A stretch of DNA of 64,000 nucleotides. Source: Cryobacterium psychrotolerans. Lineage in GTDB: Bacteria; Actinomycetota; Actinomycetes; Actinomycetales; Microbacteriaceae. Below the pieces are notes generated by a model, which worked only from the letters and a program-made list of their open reading frames with translations, had not been told where the DNA came from and did not search any database. The position numbers were made by a program, and so were the translations under genes. Positions 26,888 through 34,834 of the stretch are shown in pieces (within the stretch, counting starts at the first letter, position 1; every line of letters begins with the position of its first letter). The stretch lies in NCBI RefSeq assembly GCF_900101115.1, contig NZ_FNFU01000002.1, positions 62,001-126,000 on the forward strand, written 5' to 3'.

Positions 26888-27379
26888 TCACAGGCTTCGG
26901 TCGATCAGGCGCGAGCCCGTCGCTGCGGAGCCCGCGGCGCCGGTGGCGTCGTAGGTGTTGGCGTCTGCCTCGGGCTGGAGTCCGGCGAGGGTCTCCTGGG
27001 TGGACCGGGCGGCGGCGCGCAGGAACCGTTCGTTCGTGTCGCGCAGTTCCTTGATCTGGGTGGTGAGCACGGTCATCCCGGCGAGGTGCGCGGCGAAGAT
27101 GTCGGCCCACGGGCCGGCCGGAGCCCTGGCCACGAGTTCGCGGAGGGTGGCGTCGTCGCCCGTTCCCCAGTCGAGGCCGAGGGCCGCGACTTCCACCGAG
27201 CGGCCGAGGCCGGCTTCGCGCACGAGGCCGAGTACCTGTTCGACCTCGCGGGTGGCGTGCTGCAGCCAGCGGGCCTTGCCGCCCTGAAGCAGGAGCTGTT
27301 CCTCCTCGAGCTTGAAGACGAGGAGGTCGAGCAATTCGCGCTCTCGCCAGAGTAAGGCGGACAGTTCATTGGCGCCCAT
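26888..27379 (-). CDS. flgN: FlgN-type export chaperone for FlgK and FlgL
   Basis: A 163-residue all-helical protein beginning MGANELSALLWRERELLDLLVFKLEEEQLLL, with long amphipathic helices (EVEQVLGLVREAG, VLTTQIKELRDTNERFL) and a Gly/Ala-rich end. Size, helical content and place directly before flgK fit FlgN, which keeps FlgK and FlgL soluble and guides them to the export gate. Sequence similarity in this family is low, so position carries weight. ATG 27379 has GGAAGGGTGG upstream. It is the first gene after the promoter at 27450-27476. Confidence 0.85.
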   Translation of the reverse strand: MGANELSALLWRERELLDLLVFKLEEEQLLLQGGKARWLQHATREVEQVLGLVREAGLGRSVEVAALGLDWGTGDDATLRELVARAPAGPWADIFAAHLAGMTVLTTQIKELRDTNERFLRAAARSTQETLAGLQPEADANTYDATGAAGSAATGSRLIDRSL

Positions 27380-27449
27380 GTGTCATCCACCCTTCCGGCT
27401 CGTGCGGACTGCTCGTACGGAGGTACGGCTTCCGGTCCCTTGGTGGGGA

Positions 27450-27476
27450 CTGTCGGCAGGCGCAGGCACAATGTTA
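27450..27476 (-). promoter_or_regulatory. Sigma-28-type promoter of flgN-flgK-flgL-fliW
   Basis: On the minus strand the sequence reads TAAC, 15 bases, GCCGACAG. It matches the element found before fliC, flgB, flbD and fliM and the known sigma-28 consensus TAAA-N15-GCCGATAA. The expected start of transcription is near 27443, giving a leader of about 64 bases to flgN. Confidence 0.8.
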
Positions 27477-27599
27477 GTGATTCGAGGCATGTTCAACTCT
27501 AAAGGCTGTCCTCTGAAGAGAGGACAGGGTTTGACCCGTTGTGGGGGGCGCATCCGGTCTACCCCCGGCCGTCGTGCTTGTTAGCTTGGATCTAAGCGA

Positions 27600-27630
27600 G
27601 GGATGAACCCCTCTCAGGGGTCCGAATCCC
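27600..27630 (+). promoter_or_regulatory. Two-part hairpin with a possible CsrA site in the fliA leader
   Basis: The 304-base gap 27380-27683 between flgN and fliA holds the flgN promoter and this structure; nothing else was seen. An outer stem pairs GGGAT (27600-27604) with ATCCC (27626-27630), and an inner stem pairs ACCCCT (27607-27612) with AGGGGT (27616-27621). The outer stem overlaps AGGGATG (27599-27605), which fits the CsrA consensus ARGGAUG. No promoter for fliA could be recognised with confidence. Confidence 0.45.
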
Positions 27631-27683
27631 GTCCGGCTAATAGTCCCAATAGTCCGTTTGCACCGTCGTAAAGGGTCCCACCA

Positions 27684-28547
27684 GTGAATCGTGCAGAGCG
27701 CAACAAGCTCGTGGTCGAGAACCTCCCGCTGGTTGGCTACCTTGTTTCCGAGGTGTGGGCCAAGGCCCGCCACCTCTCCAGGGACGACCTGGCCTCGGCC
27801 GGCGCCCTGGCCCTGATCACCTCGGCGGATGCCTTCAATCCCGACCTCGGGGTCCCGTTCGGCGCGTTCGCGCGGCGACGCATCATCGGCGCGTTCGCCG
27901 ACGACATGCGCTCCAGCGACTGGGCGACCCGCTCGGCCAGGCGGCGGATCAAGGAGACCGTCGCCGTGCAGGAGACCCTGGCCGCGGCGCTCGGTCGCAC
28001 CGCCACCGTCGACGAGATCGCGGCGGCCCTCGGGGTCGATCGCGAAACCGCGGCCGCCGGCCTGGCCGACGCCTCGCGCACGCTGTCCACGCTGGATGAC
28101 ACGACCGCCGAGTTCCTCGTCGCCGATACAGCGCTCCCCGAGGAGTCGCTCCTCTCCGAGGAACGGCTCGCCTACCTCCGCGCGGCCATCGCGGCCCTGC
28201 CGGAGAACATGCGCCTCGTCGTGCAGCAGATCTACTTCGACGACCGGCCGGTCAAAGACATCGCCGCAGAGCTGGGGATCACGCACTCCGCGGTCTCGCA
28301 GCAGCGCGCGGAGGCCATCCGTCTGCTGCGCGACGGCCTCGGTACCCACTACTCCGATGACTCCGACACCGCGTATGTGCCGGAGTCGCGTGTCGCGCCG
28401 GCCCGTCGCAGCGCCTATCTGGCCCGGCTGGCTGACCACGCGATGATCGGCATCGCCAGCCTCGCCCACGACCGGGTGCCGGCCGCGATCGCCGCGATCT
28501 CCGCGCCCGGAGTGTCGTCCAAGGAACTTTCCTCGCAGAACGGCTAA
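27684..28547 (+). CDS. fliA: RNA polymerase sigma-28 factor for flagellar genes
   Basis: A 287-residue sigma-70-family factor without region 1. Region 2 runs from NLPLVGYLVSEVWAKARHLS through DDLASAGALALITSADAF to FGAFARRRIIGAFADDMRS, matching the FliA pattern R-I-x-G-A-x-x-D-x-x-R. Region 3 includes RTATVDEIAAALGVDRE and region 4 has LPENMRLVVQQIYFDDRPVKDIAAELGITHSAVSQQRAEAI, a helix-turn-helix. A 60-residue Ala-rich tail follows and is unusual for FliA. It starts at GTG 27684 with AAAGGG upstream. The promoter of fliC overlaps its stop codon. No anti-sigma flgM gene was found in the window. Confidence 0.93.
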   Translation: MNRAERNKLVVENLPLVGYLVSEVWAKARHLSRDDLASAGALALITSADAFNPDLGVPFGAFARRRIIGAFADDMRSSDWATRSARRRIKETVAVQETLAAALGRTATVDEIAAALGVDRETAAAGLADASRTLSTLDDTTAEFLVADTALPEESLLSEERLAYLRAAIAALPENMRLVVQQIYFDDRPVKDIAAELGITHSAVSQQRAEAIRLLRDGLGTHYSDDSDTAYVPESRVAPARRSAYLARLADHAMIGIASLAHDRVPAAIAAISAPGVSSKELSSQNG

Positions 28548-28571
28548 CGCGCCTCCGCACCCGGCCGATGG
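28545..28571 (+). promoter_or_regulatory. Sigma-28-type promoter of fliC
   Basis: TAAC (28545-28548), 15 bases, GCCGATGG (28564-28571). The -35 element contains the TAA stop codon of fliA. The expected transcription start is near 28578, three bases before the leader hairpin. Confidence 0.85.
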
Positions 28572-28580
28572 TTCATTGTG

Positions 28581-28624
28581 CCGGGCCATGGATGGGCCGG
28601 TAACACGACCCAATCACGGAGGAA
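28581..28624 (+). promoter_or_regulatory. Flagellin mRNA leader with two likely CsrA sites
   Basis: A hairpin at 28581-28600 pairs CCGGGCC with GGGCCGG (one central G-G mismatch) and shows GGA (28590-28592) in the loop ATGGAT. A second site is the Shine-Dalgarno ACGGAGGAAA (28617-28624 region), whose GGA lies about 28 bases downstream. CsrA dimers typically bridge a GGA loop and a GGA in the ribosome site, as in the Bacillus hag leader. fliW and csrA are in the same locus. Binding is inferred. Confidence 0.6.
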
Positions 28625-28630
28625 ATCATC

Positions 28631-29821
28631 ATGGGTATGCAGGTCAACACCAACCTCGCGGCGAACAACTCGTACCGCAACCTCGCCGCAACGCAGAACG
28701 ACATGTCCAAGTCGCTGGAGAAGTTGTCCAGCGGCCTCCGCATCAACCGCGCTGCGGACGACGCGGCCGGCCTCGCCATCTCCGAGGGCCTCAAGTCGCA
28801 GGTCGGTGGCCTCACGGTCGCGAGCCGCAACGCCCAGGACGGCATCTCGGTCCTCCAGACCGCTGAAGGTTCCTTGAACGAGGTGCAGTCGATCCTGCAG
28901 CGCGTTCGAGACCTCGCCGTTCAGGCCGGTAACGACTCGAACAACGCCGACTCGCGCAGTGCGATCAAGACCGAGGTCGACTCCCTGACCAAGGAGCTCA
29001 CCCGCATCGGTGAGTCGACGAACTTCAACGGCACCAAGCTCCTCGACGGTACCAGCACCTCATTGAGCTTCCAGGTCGGCGCAAACAGCGACGCGAGCAG
29101 CCAGATCGTAGTGAACCTGTCCGGGGCGAACGTCAAGGGCATCGCCACGGCGCTGACCGGCGCAGCTTCGGGTGCAACAGGTTCGGCCTTCGCGATTGCC
29201 GACATCACCGCTCTCACGGTGGGCGCGGCTACCTTCACGAGCACGACGGCTGCCGGCGTGACGACGTCCGTAACTACCGCGACTCTGAGCGACGCCGTCG
29301 GTGGTGCCGGCTTCCAGAGCGTTGACGAGTACGCAACGGCATTGGGTGCCGACGCGAACTTCGCAGCCAACTTCAGCGTGAGCGTGACCAGGGACGGAAA
29401 CGGTGCCGGCACCGGCATCACCGTCCAGGCCCTGAACGGTGGAGTTGTCTCGACCGCCGTTGCGCCCGCCGCTGGCGTTGCTCTCGGTGGCGCCGCTGGA
29501 ACCGCGCCTGCCGGCGTTGGCCTGGACTTCACGTCCGCGGCCGGTGCTGCGGCCGCGATCACCTCGATCGATGCTCAGATCAAGAACGTGTCCACCGCTC
29601 GCGCCGAGCTCGGTGCCGTGCAGAACCGGTTCGAGAGCGTCATCAAGAACCTGGCCGTCTCCAAGGAGAACCTGACGGCGGCCGGATCTCGCATCCGCGA
29701 CACCGACATGGCCGAGGAAATGGTCAAGTTCACCCGCTCGAACATCCTGACCCAGGCCGGTACCGCCATGCTCGCGCAGGCGAACCAGTCCAACCAGGGC
29801 GTTCTGCAGCTCCTCCGCTAA
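28631..29821 (+). CDS. fliC: Flagellin
   Basis: A 396-residue filament subunit exported without a cleaved signal. The conserved D0/D1 helices are complete: QVNTNLAANNSYRNLAATQN, SLEKLSSGLRINRAADDAAG and SRNAQDGISVLQTAEGSLNE at the N-terminus, and LTAAGSRIRDTDMAEEMVKF to QSNQGVLQLLR at the C-terminus. The middle (about residues 165-310) is variable, rich in Ala, Gly, Thr and Val with few charges, and will be the surface-exposed part. A strong ribosome site ACGGAGGAAA precedes ATG 28631. Preferred codons (CTCGCC, ATCAAG, CAGGTC) suit high expression. Own promoter, CsrA-type leader and terminator make it a separate unit. Confidence 0.98.
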   Translation: MGMQVNTNLAANNSYRNLAATQNDMSKSLEKLSSGLRINRAADDAAGLAISEGLKSQVGGLTVASRNAQDGISVLQTAEGSLNEVQSILQRVRDLAVQAGNDSNNADSRSAIKTEVDSLTKELTRIGESTNFNGTKLLDGTSTSLSFQVGANSDASSQIVVNLSGANVKGIATALTGAASGATGSAFAIADITALTVGAATFTSTTAAGVTTSVTTATLSDAVGGAGFQSVDEYATALGADANFAANFSVSVTRDGNGAGTGITVQALNGGVVSTAVAPAAGVALGGAAGTAPAGVGLDFTSAAGAAAAITSIDAQIKNVSTARAELGAVQNRFESVIKNLAVSKENLTAAGSRIRDTDMAEEMVKFTRSNILTQAGTAMLAQANQSNQGVLQLLR

Positions 29822-29866
29822 CTAAGCGGGGTTGCCCAACTCATCCGCGCTCTCGCACGGTGAACG

Positions 29867-29927
29867 GCGCCTGGTGGCAATCGAGGGAGAACTGGACCTC
29901 TCCCGCGATTGTCGCCAGGCGCTTTCC
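29867..29927 (+). terminator. Strong terminator hairpin after fliC
   Basis: A long stem pairs GCGCCTGG-GGCAATCG-GGGAGA on the left (29867-29890) with TCTCCC-CGATTGTCG-CCAGGCGC on the right (29899-29922), with about three mismatches and an 8-base loop, followed by TTTCC. It lies 46 bases after the flagellin stop and before fliD. Confidence 0.8.
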
Positions 29928-29977
29928 GCAGCATCACTGAAGCACTTTCGCATCGAACAGTAGGAGAGGAACACATC

Positions 29978-31294
29978 GTGTCGATGGCAATCGATGGTCT
30001 CGTCAGCGGCCTGGATACCACGGGCCTGATCAAGTCCCTCATGCAGCTCGAAGCGGTTCCCCAGACCCTGCTCAAGAACAAGGTCTCCGAGTCAACGGCG
30101 CTCATCTCCGCCCTCCAGGGCCTCAACACGAGCGTCGCCGGCCTCGCCACCCTCGCAACGAAGACGGCGAAGACCGATTCGCTCGACCTCTTCACCGCGT
30201 CGAGCAGCACCCCCACGGTCACCGCAGCGGTGACGACAGGCGCAACCGCCGGCCAGATCGACCTCGTCGTCGGCAAACTCGCCCAGACCCAGGTGTCGGT
30301 CTCCGACGCGCTCACCGCCTGGCCCGACACCACCCTGACCATCACCGGCGCCGGCGGCACGGCAACCACGATCACCGCGGCCTCGACCTCGCTGGATGAC
30401 GTGGTTTCGGCGATCAACACCGCCGGAGCAGGCGTCACCGCGACCAAGGTCGCCGTCGGCGCGGCCGGCTTCCGGCTGCAACTCACCGCGACCGCGAGCG
30501 GTGCGGCGGGCAGCTTCACCGTCTCCGGCACGGCCGCCGCGATGACCGAGGTCAAGGCCGGCCAGGATGCCCAGGTCACGTTGTGGGCCGGAACCAGCGC
30601 CGCACAGGCGATCACCTCGTCCACGAACACCTTCGCCAACCTGCTCCCGGGGGTCGCAATCACCGTTTCCGCGGTCTCGGTTGACCCGGTCACCGTCAAG
30701 GTCGCCCGCAATGACGCGGCGATCAGCACGGTAGCCTCGGACCTCGTCAACGGCCTCAACGGGGTCTTCGCCCTGATCGCCACGAAGTCGGCGGTGGTGA
30801 ACAGCACCAACGGCTCAGGGGCGGCTGTTGTCTCCGGCGGTGTCTTCACCGGCGACAGCACGGTGCGCGACATCAACCAGCGCATCCTCTCCGCGGCCTC
30901 GCTCCCGGTGAACGGACGCTCGCCCTCGGAAATCGGGATCAGCATCTCGAAGACCGGCACCATGGAATTCAACGCCACGAAGTTCGCCGCCGCCCTGCAG
31001 AAGGACCCGGCCGGCGTCGAGGCAACCCTGCAGGAGATCGCCTCCCGGGTCTCCGTCGCGGCCAGCTCGGCATCCGACAAGTTTTCGGGCCAGATCACCG
31101 CGAAGGTCACCGGCCAGCAGTCGCTCGTGAAGGACCTCGGGAACAGGATCGCCGACTGGGATCTGCGGCTGGCCTCTCGCAAGTCTTCGCTGGAGCGCAC
31201 CTACGCCGCCCTCGAGGTGCAGTTGAGCAAGATGAACTCCCAGTCGTCCTGGCTCAGCGCGCAGATCGCGGGCCTCCCGTCGGGCGGCGCCTGA
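29978..31294 (+). CDS. fliD: Flagellar filament cap protein
   Basis: A 438-residue exported protein that caps the filament and helps flagellin polymerise. It begins VSMAIDGLVSGLDTTGLIKSLMQLE, the standard FliD start, contains TGATAGQIDLVVGKLAQTQV, and has the second conserved domain (AISTVASDLVNGLNGVFALI, LPVNGRSPSEIGISISKTG, MEFNATKFAAALQKDP) before a C-terminal coiled coil (LASRKSSLERTYAALEVQLSKMNSQSSWL). GTG 29978 has AGGAGAGG 8 bases upstream; ATG 29984 is possible. It overlaps fliS by ATGA. A terminator stands before it, so it is read from readthrough or from an unseen promoter. Confidence 0.95.
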   Translation: MSMAIDGLVSGLDTTGLIKSLMQLEAVPQTLLKNKVSESTALISALQGLNTSVAGLATLATKTAKTDSLDLFTASSSTPTVTAAVTTGATAGQIDLVVGKLAQTQVSVSDALTAWPDTTLTITGAGGTATTITAASTSLDDVVSAINTAGAGVTATKVAVGAAGFRLQLTATASGAAGSFTVSGTAAAMTEVKAGQDAQVTLWAGTSAAQAITSSTNTFANLLPGVAITVSAVSVDPVTVKVARNDAAISTVASDLVNGLNGVFALIATKSAVVNSTNGSGAAVVSGGVFTGDSTVRDINQRILSAASLPVNGRSPSEIGISISKTGTMEFNATKFAAALQKDPAGVEATLQEIASRVSVAASSASDKFSGQITAKVTGQQSLVKDLGNRIADWDLRLASRKSSLERTYAALEVQLSKMNSQSSWLSAQIAGLPSGGA

Positions 31295-31722
31295 TGAGCA
31301 TGACGGCAGGGGCCGAGGCCCAGAAACTGCGCTACAACCGCGAGGCCGTGCTCTCGGCCACGCCCGTGCGGCTGCTCACGATGCTCTACGACCGGCTGAT
31401 GCTCGACCTCGGCCGGGCCGAAGCCGCGCAGATCGCGGCGAACTGGGCCGTCGCCTCGGAGAACCTGCTGCACGCCCAGGCGATCGTCAGCGAACTCTCC
31501 GGGTCGCTCAAGGTCGAGCTCTGGGACGGCGGCGAAGGCCTGCTCGCGCTCTACACCTTTGTGTCGAACTCGCTGGTCAACGGCAACATCCACCGCGACG
31601 TCGAGCGCACCCGCGAAAGCATCGCGCTGCTCGAACCGCTGCGCCAGGCCTGGCACGAGGCCGCGCAGTCGATGCCCGCACAGCCGGCGCGCTCCACGGG
31701 TGGGGGGCTCGGAATTGGCTAG
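31294..31722 (+). CDS. fliS: Flagellin export chaperone FliS
   Basis: A 142-residue helical chaperone that binds the C-terminus of flagellin and stops it polymerising before export. The conserved start KLRYNREAVLSATPVRLLTMLYDRLMLDLGRAE is complete, then AQAIVSELSGSLKVELWDGGEGLLALYTFVSNSLVNGNI. It overlaps the fliD stop by ATGA. In FliW-CsrA systems FliS can also help FliW sense flagellin. Confidence 0.95.
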   Translation: MSMTAGAEAQKLRYNREAVLSATPVRLLTMLYDRLMLDLGRAEAAQIAANWAVASENLLHAQAIVSELSGSLKVELWDGGEGLLALYTFVSNSLVNGNIHRDVERTRESIALLEPLRQAWHEAAQSMPAQPARSTGGGLGIG

Positions 31723-32020
31723 CGCGGACTGGGCGGAGAACCCACACGACGAGTGGATGCGCGTGCTCGACGATCTCGAAAGGTTCCTCGGTTCCTTCGG
31801 CGACGGCCTGGACGCCACGCCGTGGACGGCCCCCGTTCGCCTGGGTCCGCTGCCGCCCGCCCTGGTCGGTCGCGCACACAAGGTCCTGGCCGGCCAGCGG
31901 GAGCTGGTGCGCGAGATCGAGGCCGCACAGCAGGCGGCCGGGCGGCACCTCGCGGCGGTGCGCGCGGTCTCGGCGGCTCGCAGCGCCGAGACATCCGTGT
32001 ACGTCGACGTGATGAGCTGA
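31715..32020 (+). CDS. Small helical protein after fliS, possible FliT-like chaperone
   Basis: A predicted 101-residue protein (start TTG 31715, with GGGGGG upstream; GTG 31700 or ATG 31757 are alternatives). It is mainly helical: DEWMRVLDDLERFLGSF, PPALVGRAHKVLAGQRELVREIEAAQQAAGRHLAAV, ending SVYVDVMS. There is no recognisable motif. Its place after fliD-fliS, its size and its helices are like FliT, the FliD chaperone, but sequence alone does not prove it. The 154 bases to flgB contain that gene's promoter. Confidence 0.6.
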   Translation: MASADWAENPHDEWMRVLDDLERFLGSFGDGLDATPWTAPVRLGPLPPALVGRAHKVLAGQRELVREIEAAQQAAGRHLAAVRAVSAARSAETSVYVDVMS

Positions 32021-32074
32021 CGACGTCCTGAGCGGGCGCAGACCCCCCGTCCGGGTGAACTTCCGATGATTGCC

Positions 32075-32101
32075 TAACGAAGCCCTGGGCGCGCCCGATA
32101 G
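32075..32101 (+). promoter_or_regulatory. Sigma-28-type promoter of the flgB-flgE operon
   Basis: TAAC (32075-32078), 15 bases, CCCGATAG (32094-32101). Expected start near 32108, giving a leader of about 66 bases to flgB. It stands before the rod, ring and export ATPase genes, which are early genes in enteric bacteria. Confidence 0.82.
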
Positions 32102-32173
32102 CTGACTCTGAGCACGGATTGCTCTTCACTGGCCACGGATCGGCCGTCTGTTCCTTTGACGAAGCGGGACTCC

Positions 32174-32515
32174 GTGCTTGAATCCGTGACCGCCAGCGCC
32201 CTGGCGAGTGCCCTGGATGGGCTGGCCCTGCGCCAGCGCACCATCGCGAACAACATCGCGAACGTCAACACCCCCAATTACCACGCCAAGCGAGTCGCCT
32301 TCGAGGGCGCCCTGGCGAAGTCGGTAGCGGCCGGCGACGGCCACGCCTCGGCCACCACGGAACGCTCCCTCGAGCCGACGAACGAAATCGGCAACAACGT
32401 CAACCTCGACACCGAGACGCTCTCGAACATCGACACGGTGCTGCGGTTCCAGTTCGCCGCCCGCGCCGCCGACGCCCCGTTCAGCGCCGTTCGCGCCGCC
32501 CTTCGGACCAGCTGA
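32174..32515 (+). CDS. flgB: Flagellar proximal rod protein FlgB
   Basis: A 113-residue exported rod subunit. The start VLESVTASALASALDGLALRQRTI with NNIANVNTPNYHAKRV is the signature shared by rod and hook proteins, and the C-terminus ends with a helix VLRFQFAARAADAPFSAVR. GTG 32174 fits the family start and has AAGCGGGA upstream; TTG 32156 in the same frame is less likely. It opens the large rightward operon and overlaps flgC. Confidence 0.94.
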   Translation: MLESVTASALASALDGLALRQRTIANNIANVNTPNYHAKRVAFEGALAKSVAAGDGHASATTERSLEPTNEIGNNVNLDTETLSNIDTVLRFQFAARAADAPFSAVRAALRTS

Positions 32516-32907
32516 TGACCTTCGACGCGATCGGGATCGCCGGAACCGGGCTCACGCTGCACCGCAAGTGGCTCGACGCCGTCGCCGACAACATGGCGAA
32601 CATCAACACGGTCAAGAGCACCGACGGGAGCGCCTTCCAGGCCCGTTACGTCGTCGCCCAGGAGGGCGAGGGCAACTCCGGCGCGTACGTCGCCGGGGCG
32701 GCCTTCGGCGACGCGGAGGGACGGCTCTCCTTCCAGCCCGACCACCCCCTCGCCGACAAGGACGGGTACGTGCGCCTGCCCGACATCGACATGGCCACCC
32801 AGATGGGCCAGCTCATCATGGCGCAGCGCGGCTACCAGGCCAACGCCGCCGTCGTCGACCGCGCGAAGACCAGCTACGAAGCAGCACTACAGATTGGACG
32901 TTCCTGA
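32515..32907 (+). CDS. flgC: Flagellar proximal rod protein FlgC
   Basis: A 130-residue exported rod subunit. The N-terminal motif reads GIAGTGLTLHRKWLDAVADNMANINT, the middle DGYVRLPDIDMATQMGQLIM is typical of FlgC, and the C-terminus has QRGYQANAAVVDRAKTSYEAAL. ATG 32515 overlaps the flgB stop, and its own stop overlaps fliE. With FlgB and FliE it forms the part of the rod next to the MS ring. Confidence 0.95.
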   Translation: MTFDAIGIAGTGLTLHRKWLDAVADNMANINTVKSTDGSAFQARYVVAQEGEGNSGAYVAGAAFGDAEGRLSFQPDHPLADKDGYVRLPDIDMATQMGQLIMAQRGYQANAAVVDRAKTSYEAALQIGRS

Positions 32908-33239
32908 TGCCGTTCGGCGCCATTGACAGTGTGCAGGGCACGGCCGGAACCGGCGTGCTTTCCGGCCTGCAGGGCCTGCTGGCCACCCAGGGAACCCAGG
33001 GAACGCAGGATGCCGGCGGCGCCGGGTTCGCGAGCGCGCTCACCGGGGCGGTCGACAACCTCCAGCAGACCCAGTCCGCCTCGAACTCCCTCGCCATCCA
33101 GGCCGTCACCGGCGACCTGAACGACATTCACACCGCCATGATCGCCTCGACGAGGGCCCAGGTGACGATGGAACTCGTCGCCGGCATTCGGAACAAGGGT
33201 GTTGACGCGTTCAACGAGATCATGCGGATGCAGGCCTGA
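32907..33239 (+). CDS. fliE: Flagellar hook-basal body complex protein FliE
   Basis: A 110-residue adaptor that joins the MS ring to the rod. The C-terminal half is the family core: FASALTGAVDNLQQTQSASNSLAIQAVTGDLNDIHTAMIASTRAQVTMELVAGIRNKGVDAFNEIMRMQA-like, ending in the conserved E-I-M-R-M-Q. The N-terminus has a short Gln/Gly/Thr repeat (ATQGTQGTQ). ATG 32907 overlaps the flgC stop; the stop overlaps fliF. Confidence 0.94.
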   Translation: MPFGAIDSVQGTAGTGVLSGLQGLLATQGTQGTQDAGGAGFASALTGAVDNLQQTQSASNSLAIQAVTGDLNDIHTAMIASTRAQVTMELVAGIRNKGVDAFNEIMRMQA

Positions 33240-34834
33240 TGCCGGCTCAGGTCACCTCGGCGTTCCGGCGATTCGGAAACGCGCTGCGCGAGTTCACCAT
33301 CGCGCAGCGCACGGTCGCGCTCATCGGTGTGGCGGTGCTCGTGCTGGGCATCGCCGCGCTCTCGATGTGGGCAACCAAGCCCGCCTTCACGCCCCTGTTC
33401 TCCGGCCTAAGCGGCTCGGACGCCAACACGATCGTCGACCAGCTCCGCACCGACGGCGTGCCGTACGAGCTCAGCGACGGAGGCGCGACCATCCTGGTTC
33501 CCGAGAAGAGCGTCTACGACGAACGACTCAAGGCCGCGTCGGCCGGGCTGCCCTCCTCGAGCACCGGGGGATACGCACTCCTGGACAAGATGGGCGTCAC
33601 CGCCTCGGAATTCCAGCAGTCGGTGACCTACAAGCGGGCCCTCGAAGGAGAGCTCGCCGCCACGATCGAGGCGCTCGACGGAGTACGGACCGCCTCGGTG
33701 CGCCTGGCCATCCCCAAGGAAAGCGTGTTCGTCGCCGAGGCGAACGACCCCACGGCATCCGTCTTCATTGAAACCGAAAACGGCATCACCCTGACGGGCG
33801 AGCAGGTCGAGGCCATCGTGCACCTCACCTCCTCCTCGATCGACGGCATGGCCCCGTCCGACGTCGCCGTTGTCGACGCCGGCGGCGCCGTGCTCTCGGC
33901 CGTCGGCGTCGGCGCGACCGGCAGCGCCGACAAGCAGTCCTCGGTGTACGAGGAACGCGTGCAGGGCTCGGTGCAGGCCATGCTCGACAAGATCGTCGGG
34001 CCGGGCAATGCCAGCGTCGTGGTCGCCGCCGACCTGAGCTACGAGTCCGCCGAGCGAGTCGAGGAGACCTTCACGACACCCACGGATGCCCCGGCGCTGA
34101 ACGAAGCGGTCAAATCCGAGACGTACGCGGGCAGCAAGGGCGGCGCGGCCGGAGTGCTCGGCCCCGACAACATCTCCGTGCCGGCCGGAGCGGACAGCGA
34201 CGGAACCTTCACGTCCAAGGACAGCACGCGCAACAACGCCGTCAACAAGGTCACCGAATCGCGCACGATCCCGTCCGGCGCGATCAAGCGGCAGACCGTT
34301 TCCGTCGCGGTGAACTCCGAAGCGGCCGGTGACCTCAACGTGTCGGACCTGTCGTCCCTCGTCGCCTCGGCCGCCGGGATCGACCTGGCCCGCGGTGACG
34401 AAGTGACGGTCGAGGTCGTCAGCTTCAACACGGCCGGGGAACAGGATGCCGCGGCAGCCCTCGCCGCCGCCGAGGCGGCCGAGAACGCCGACCGCGTCGC
34501 CGGGCTGATCCGGATCGCCATCATCGCGGCCGCCCTCGTCATCCCGTTCATCCTCGGCCTGATCGTGTACGCCAGGCGGTCGCGCCGGCAAAGCCGCGAA
34601 CCGATGGATGTCGGCGACCTGTCGGAGTTCCGCAGCGCCCTGGACGCACCGACGGTTCCGCTGGTCCGAGCCCCGTCGATCACCCCACGGATCATCAACC
34701 CGGGACCGTCGATCGCCTACGAGGCGACCGACGCCGAGAACCTGCGGTCGGAGATCGACGCCCTCGCCCAGCGCGACCCCAAGGGCACGGCGCAGTACCT
34801 GCGCGGCTTCATGGACGAACGGCAGCCGGCATGA
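33239..34834 (+). CDS. fliF: Flagellar MS-ring protein FliF
   Basis: A 531-residue membrane protein, the first ring assembled in the inner membrane. Helix 1 lies near residues 22-44 (VALIGVAVLVLGIAALSMWA) and helix 2 near 420-445 (LIRIAIIAAALVIPFILGLI). Between them are the ring-building motifs: FTPLFSGLSGSDANTIVDQL, YALLDKMGVTASEFQQSV, YKRALEGELAATIEALDGV and VAVVDAGG. The C-terminal tail (RSEIDALAQRDPKGTAQYLRGF) binds FliG. The length is typical. It overlaps fliG by 4 bases. Confidence 0.97.
   Translation: MPAQVTSAFRRFGNALREFTIAQRTVALIGVAVLVLGIAALSMWATKPAFTPLFSGLSGSDANTIVDQLRTDGVPYELSDGGATILVPEKSVYDERLKAASAGLPSSSTGGYALLDKMGVTASEFQQSVTYKRALEGELAATIEALDGVRTASVRLAIPKESVFVAEANDPTASVFIETENGITLTGEQVEAIVHLTSSSIDGMAPSDVAVVDAGGAVLSAVGVGATGSADKQSSVYEERVQGSVQAMLDKIVGPGNASVVVAADLSYESAERVEETFTTPTDAPALNEAVKSETYAGSKGGAAGVLGPDNISVPAGADSDGTFTSKDSTRNNAVNKVTESRTIPSGAIKRQTVSVAVNSEAAGDLNVSDLSSLVASAAGIDLARGDEVTVEVVSFNTAGEQDAAAALAAAEAAENADRVAGLIRIAIIAAALVIPFILGLIVYARRSRRQSREPMDVGDLSEFRSALDAPTVPLVRAPSITPRIINPGPSIAYEATDAENLRSEIDALAQRDPKGTAQYLRGFMDERQPA

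Noticed and set aside
24517-27054. An 845-codon open frame on the plus strand across flgL and flgK
   Set aside because: Low-complexity Gly/Val/Arg product, opposite two clear flagellar genes; a by-product of high GC content.
27616-27640. tRNA-like 3' end (GGGGTCCGAATCCC)
   Set aside because: The arms do not pair as a five-base T-stem and there is no acceptor, D or anticodon arm upstream; it is explained by the nested hairpin.
27480-27683. Possible cyclic-di-GMP riboswitch before fliA
   Set aside because: The conserved GEMM core and tetraloop-receptor sequences are missing.
29819-29845. TAAC after fliC as a -35 element for fliD
   Set aside because: The sequence 15 bases on is AACTCATC, which does not match the -10 element.
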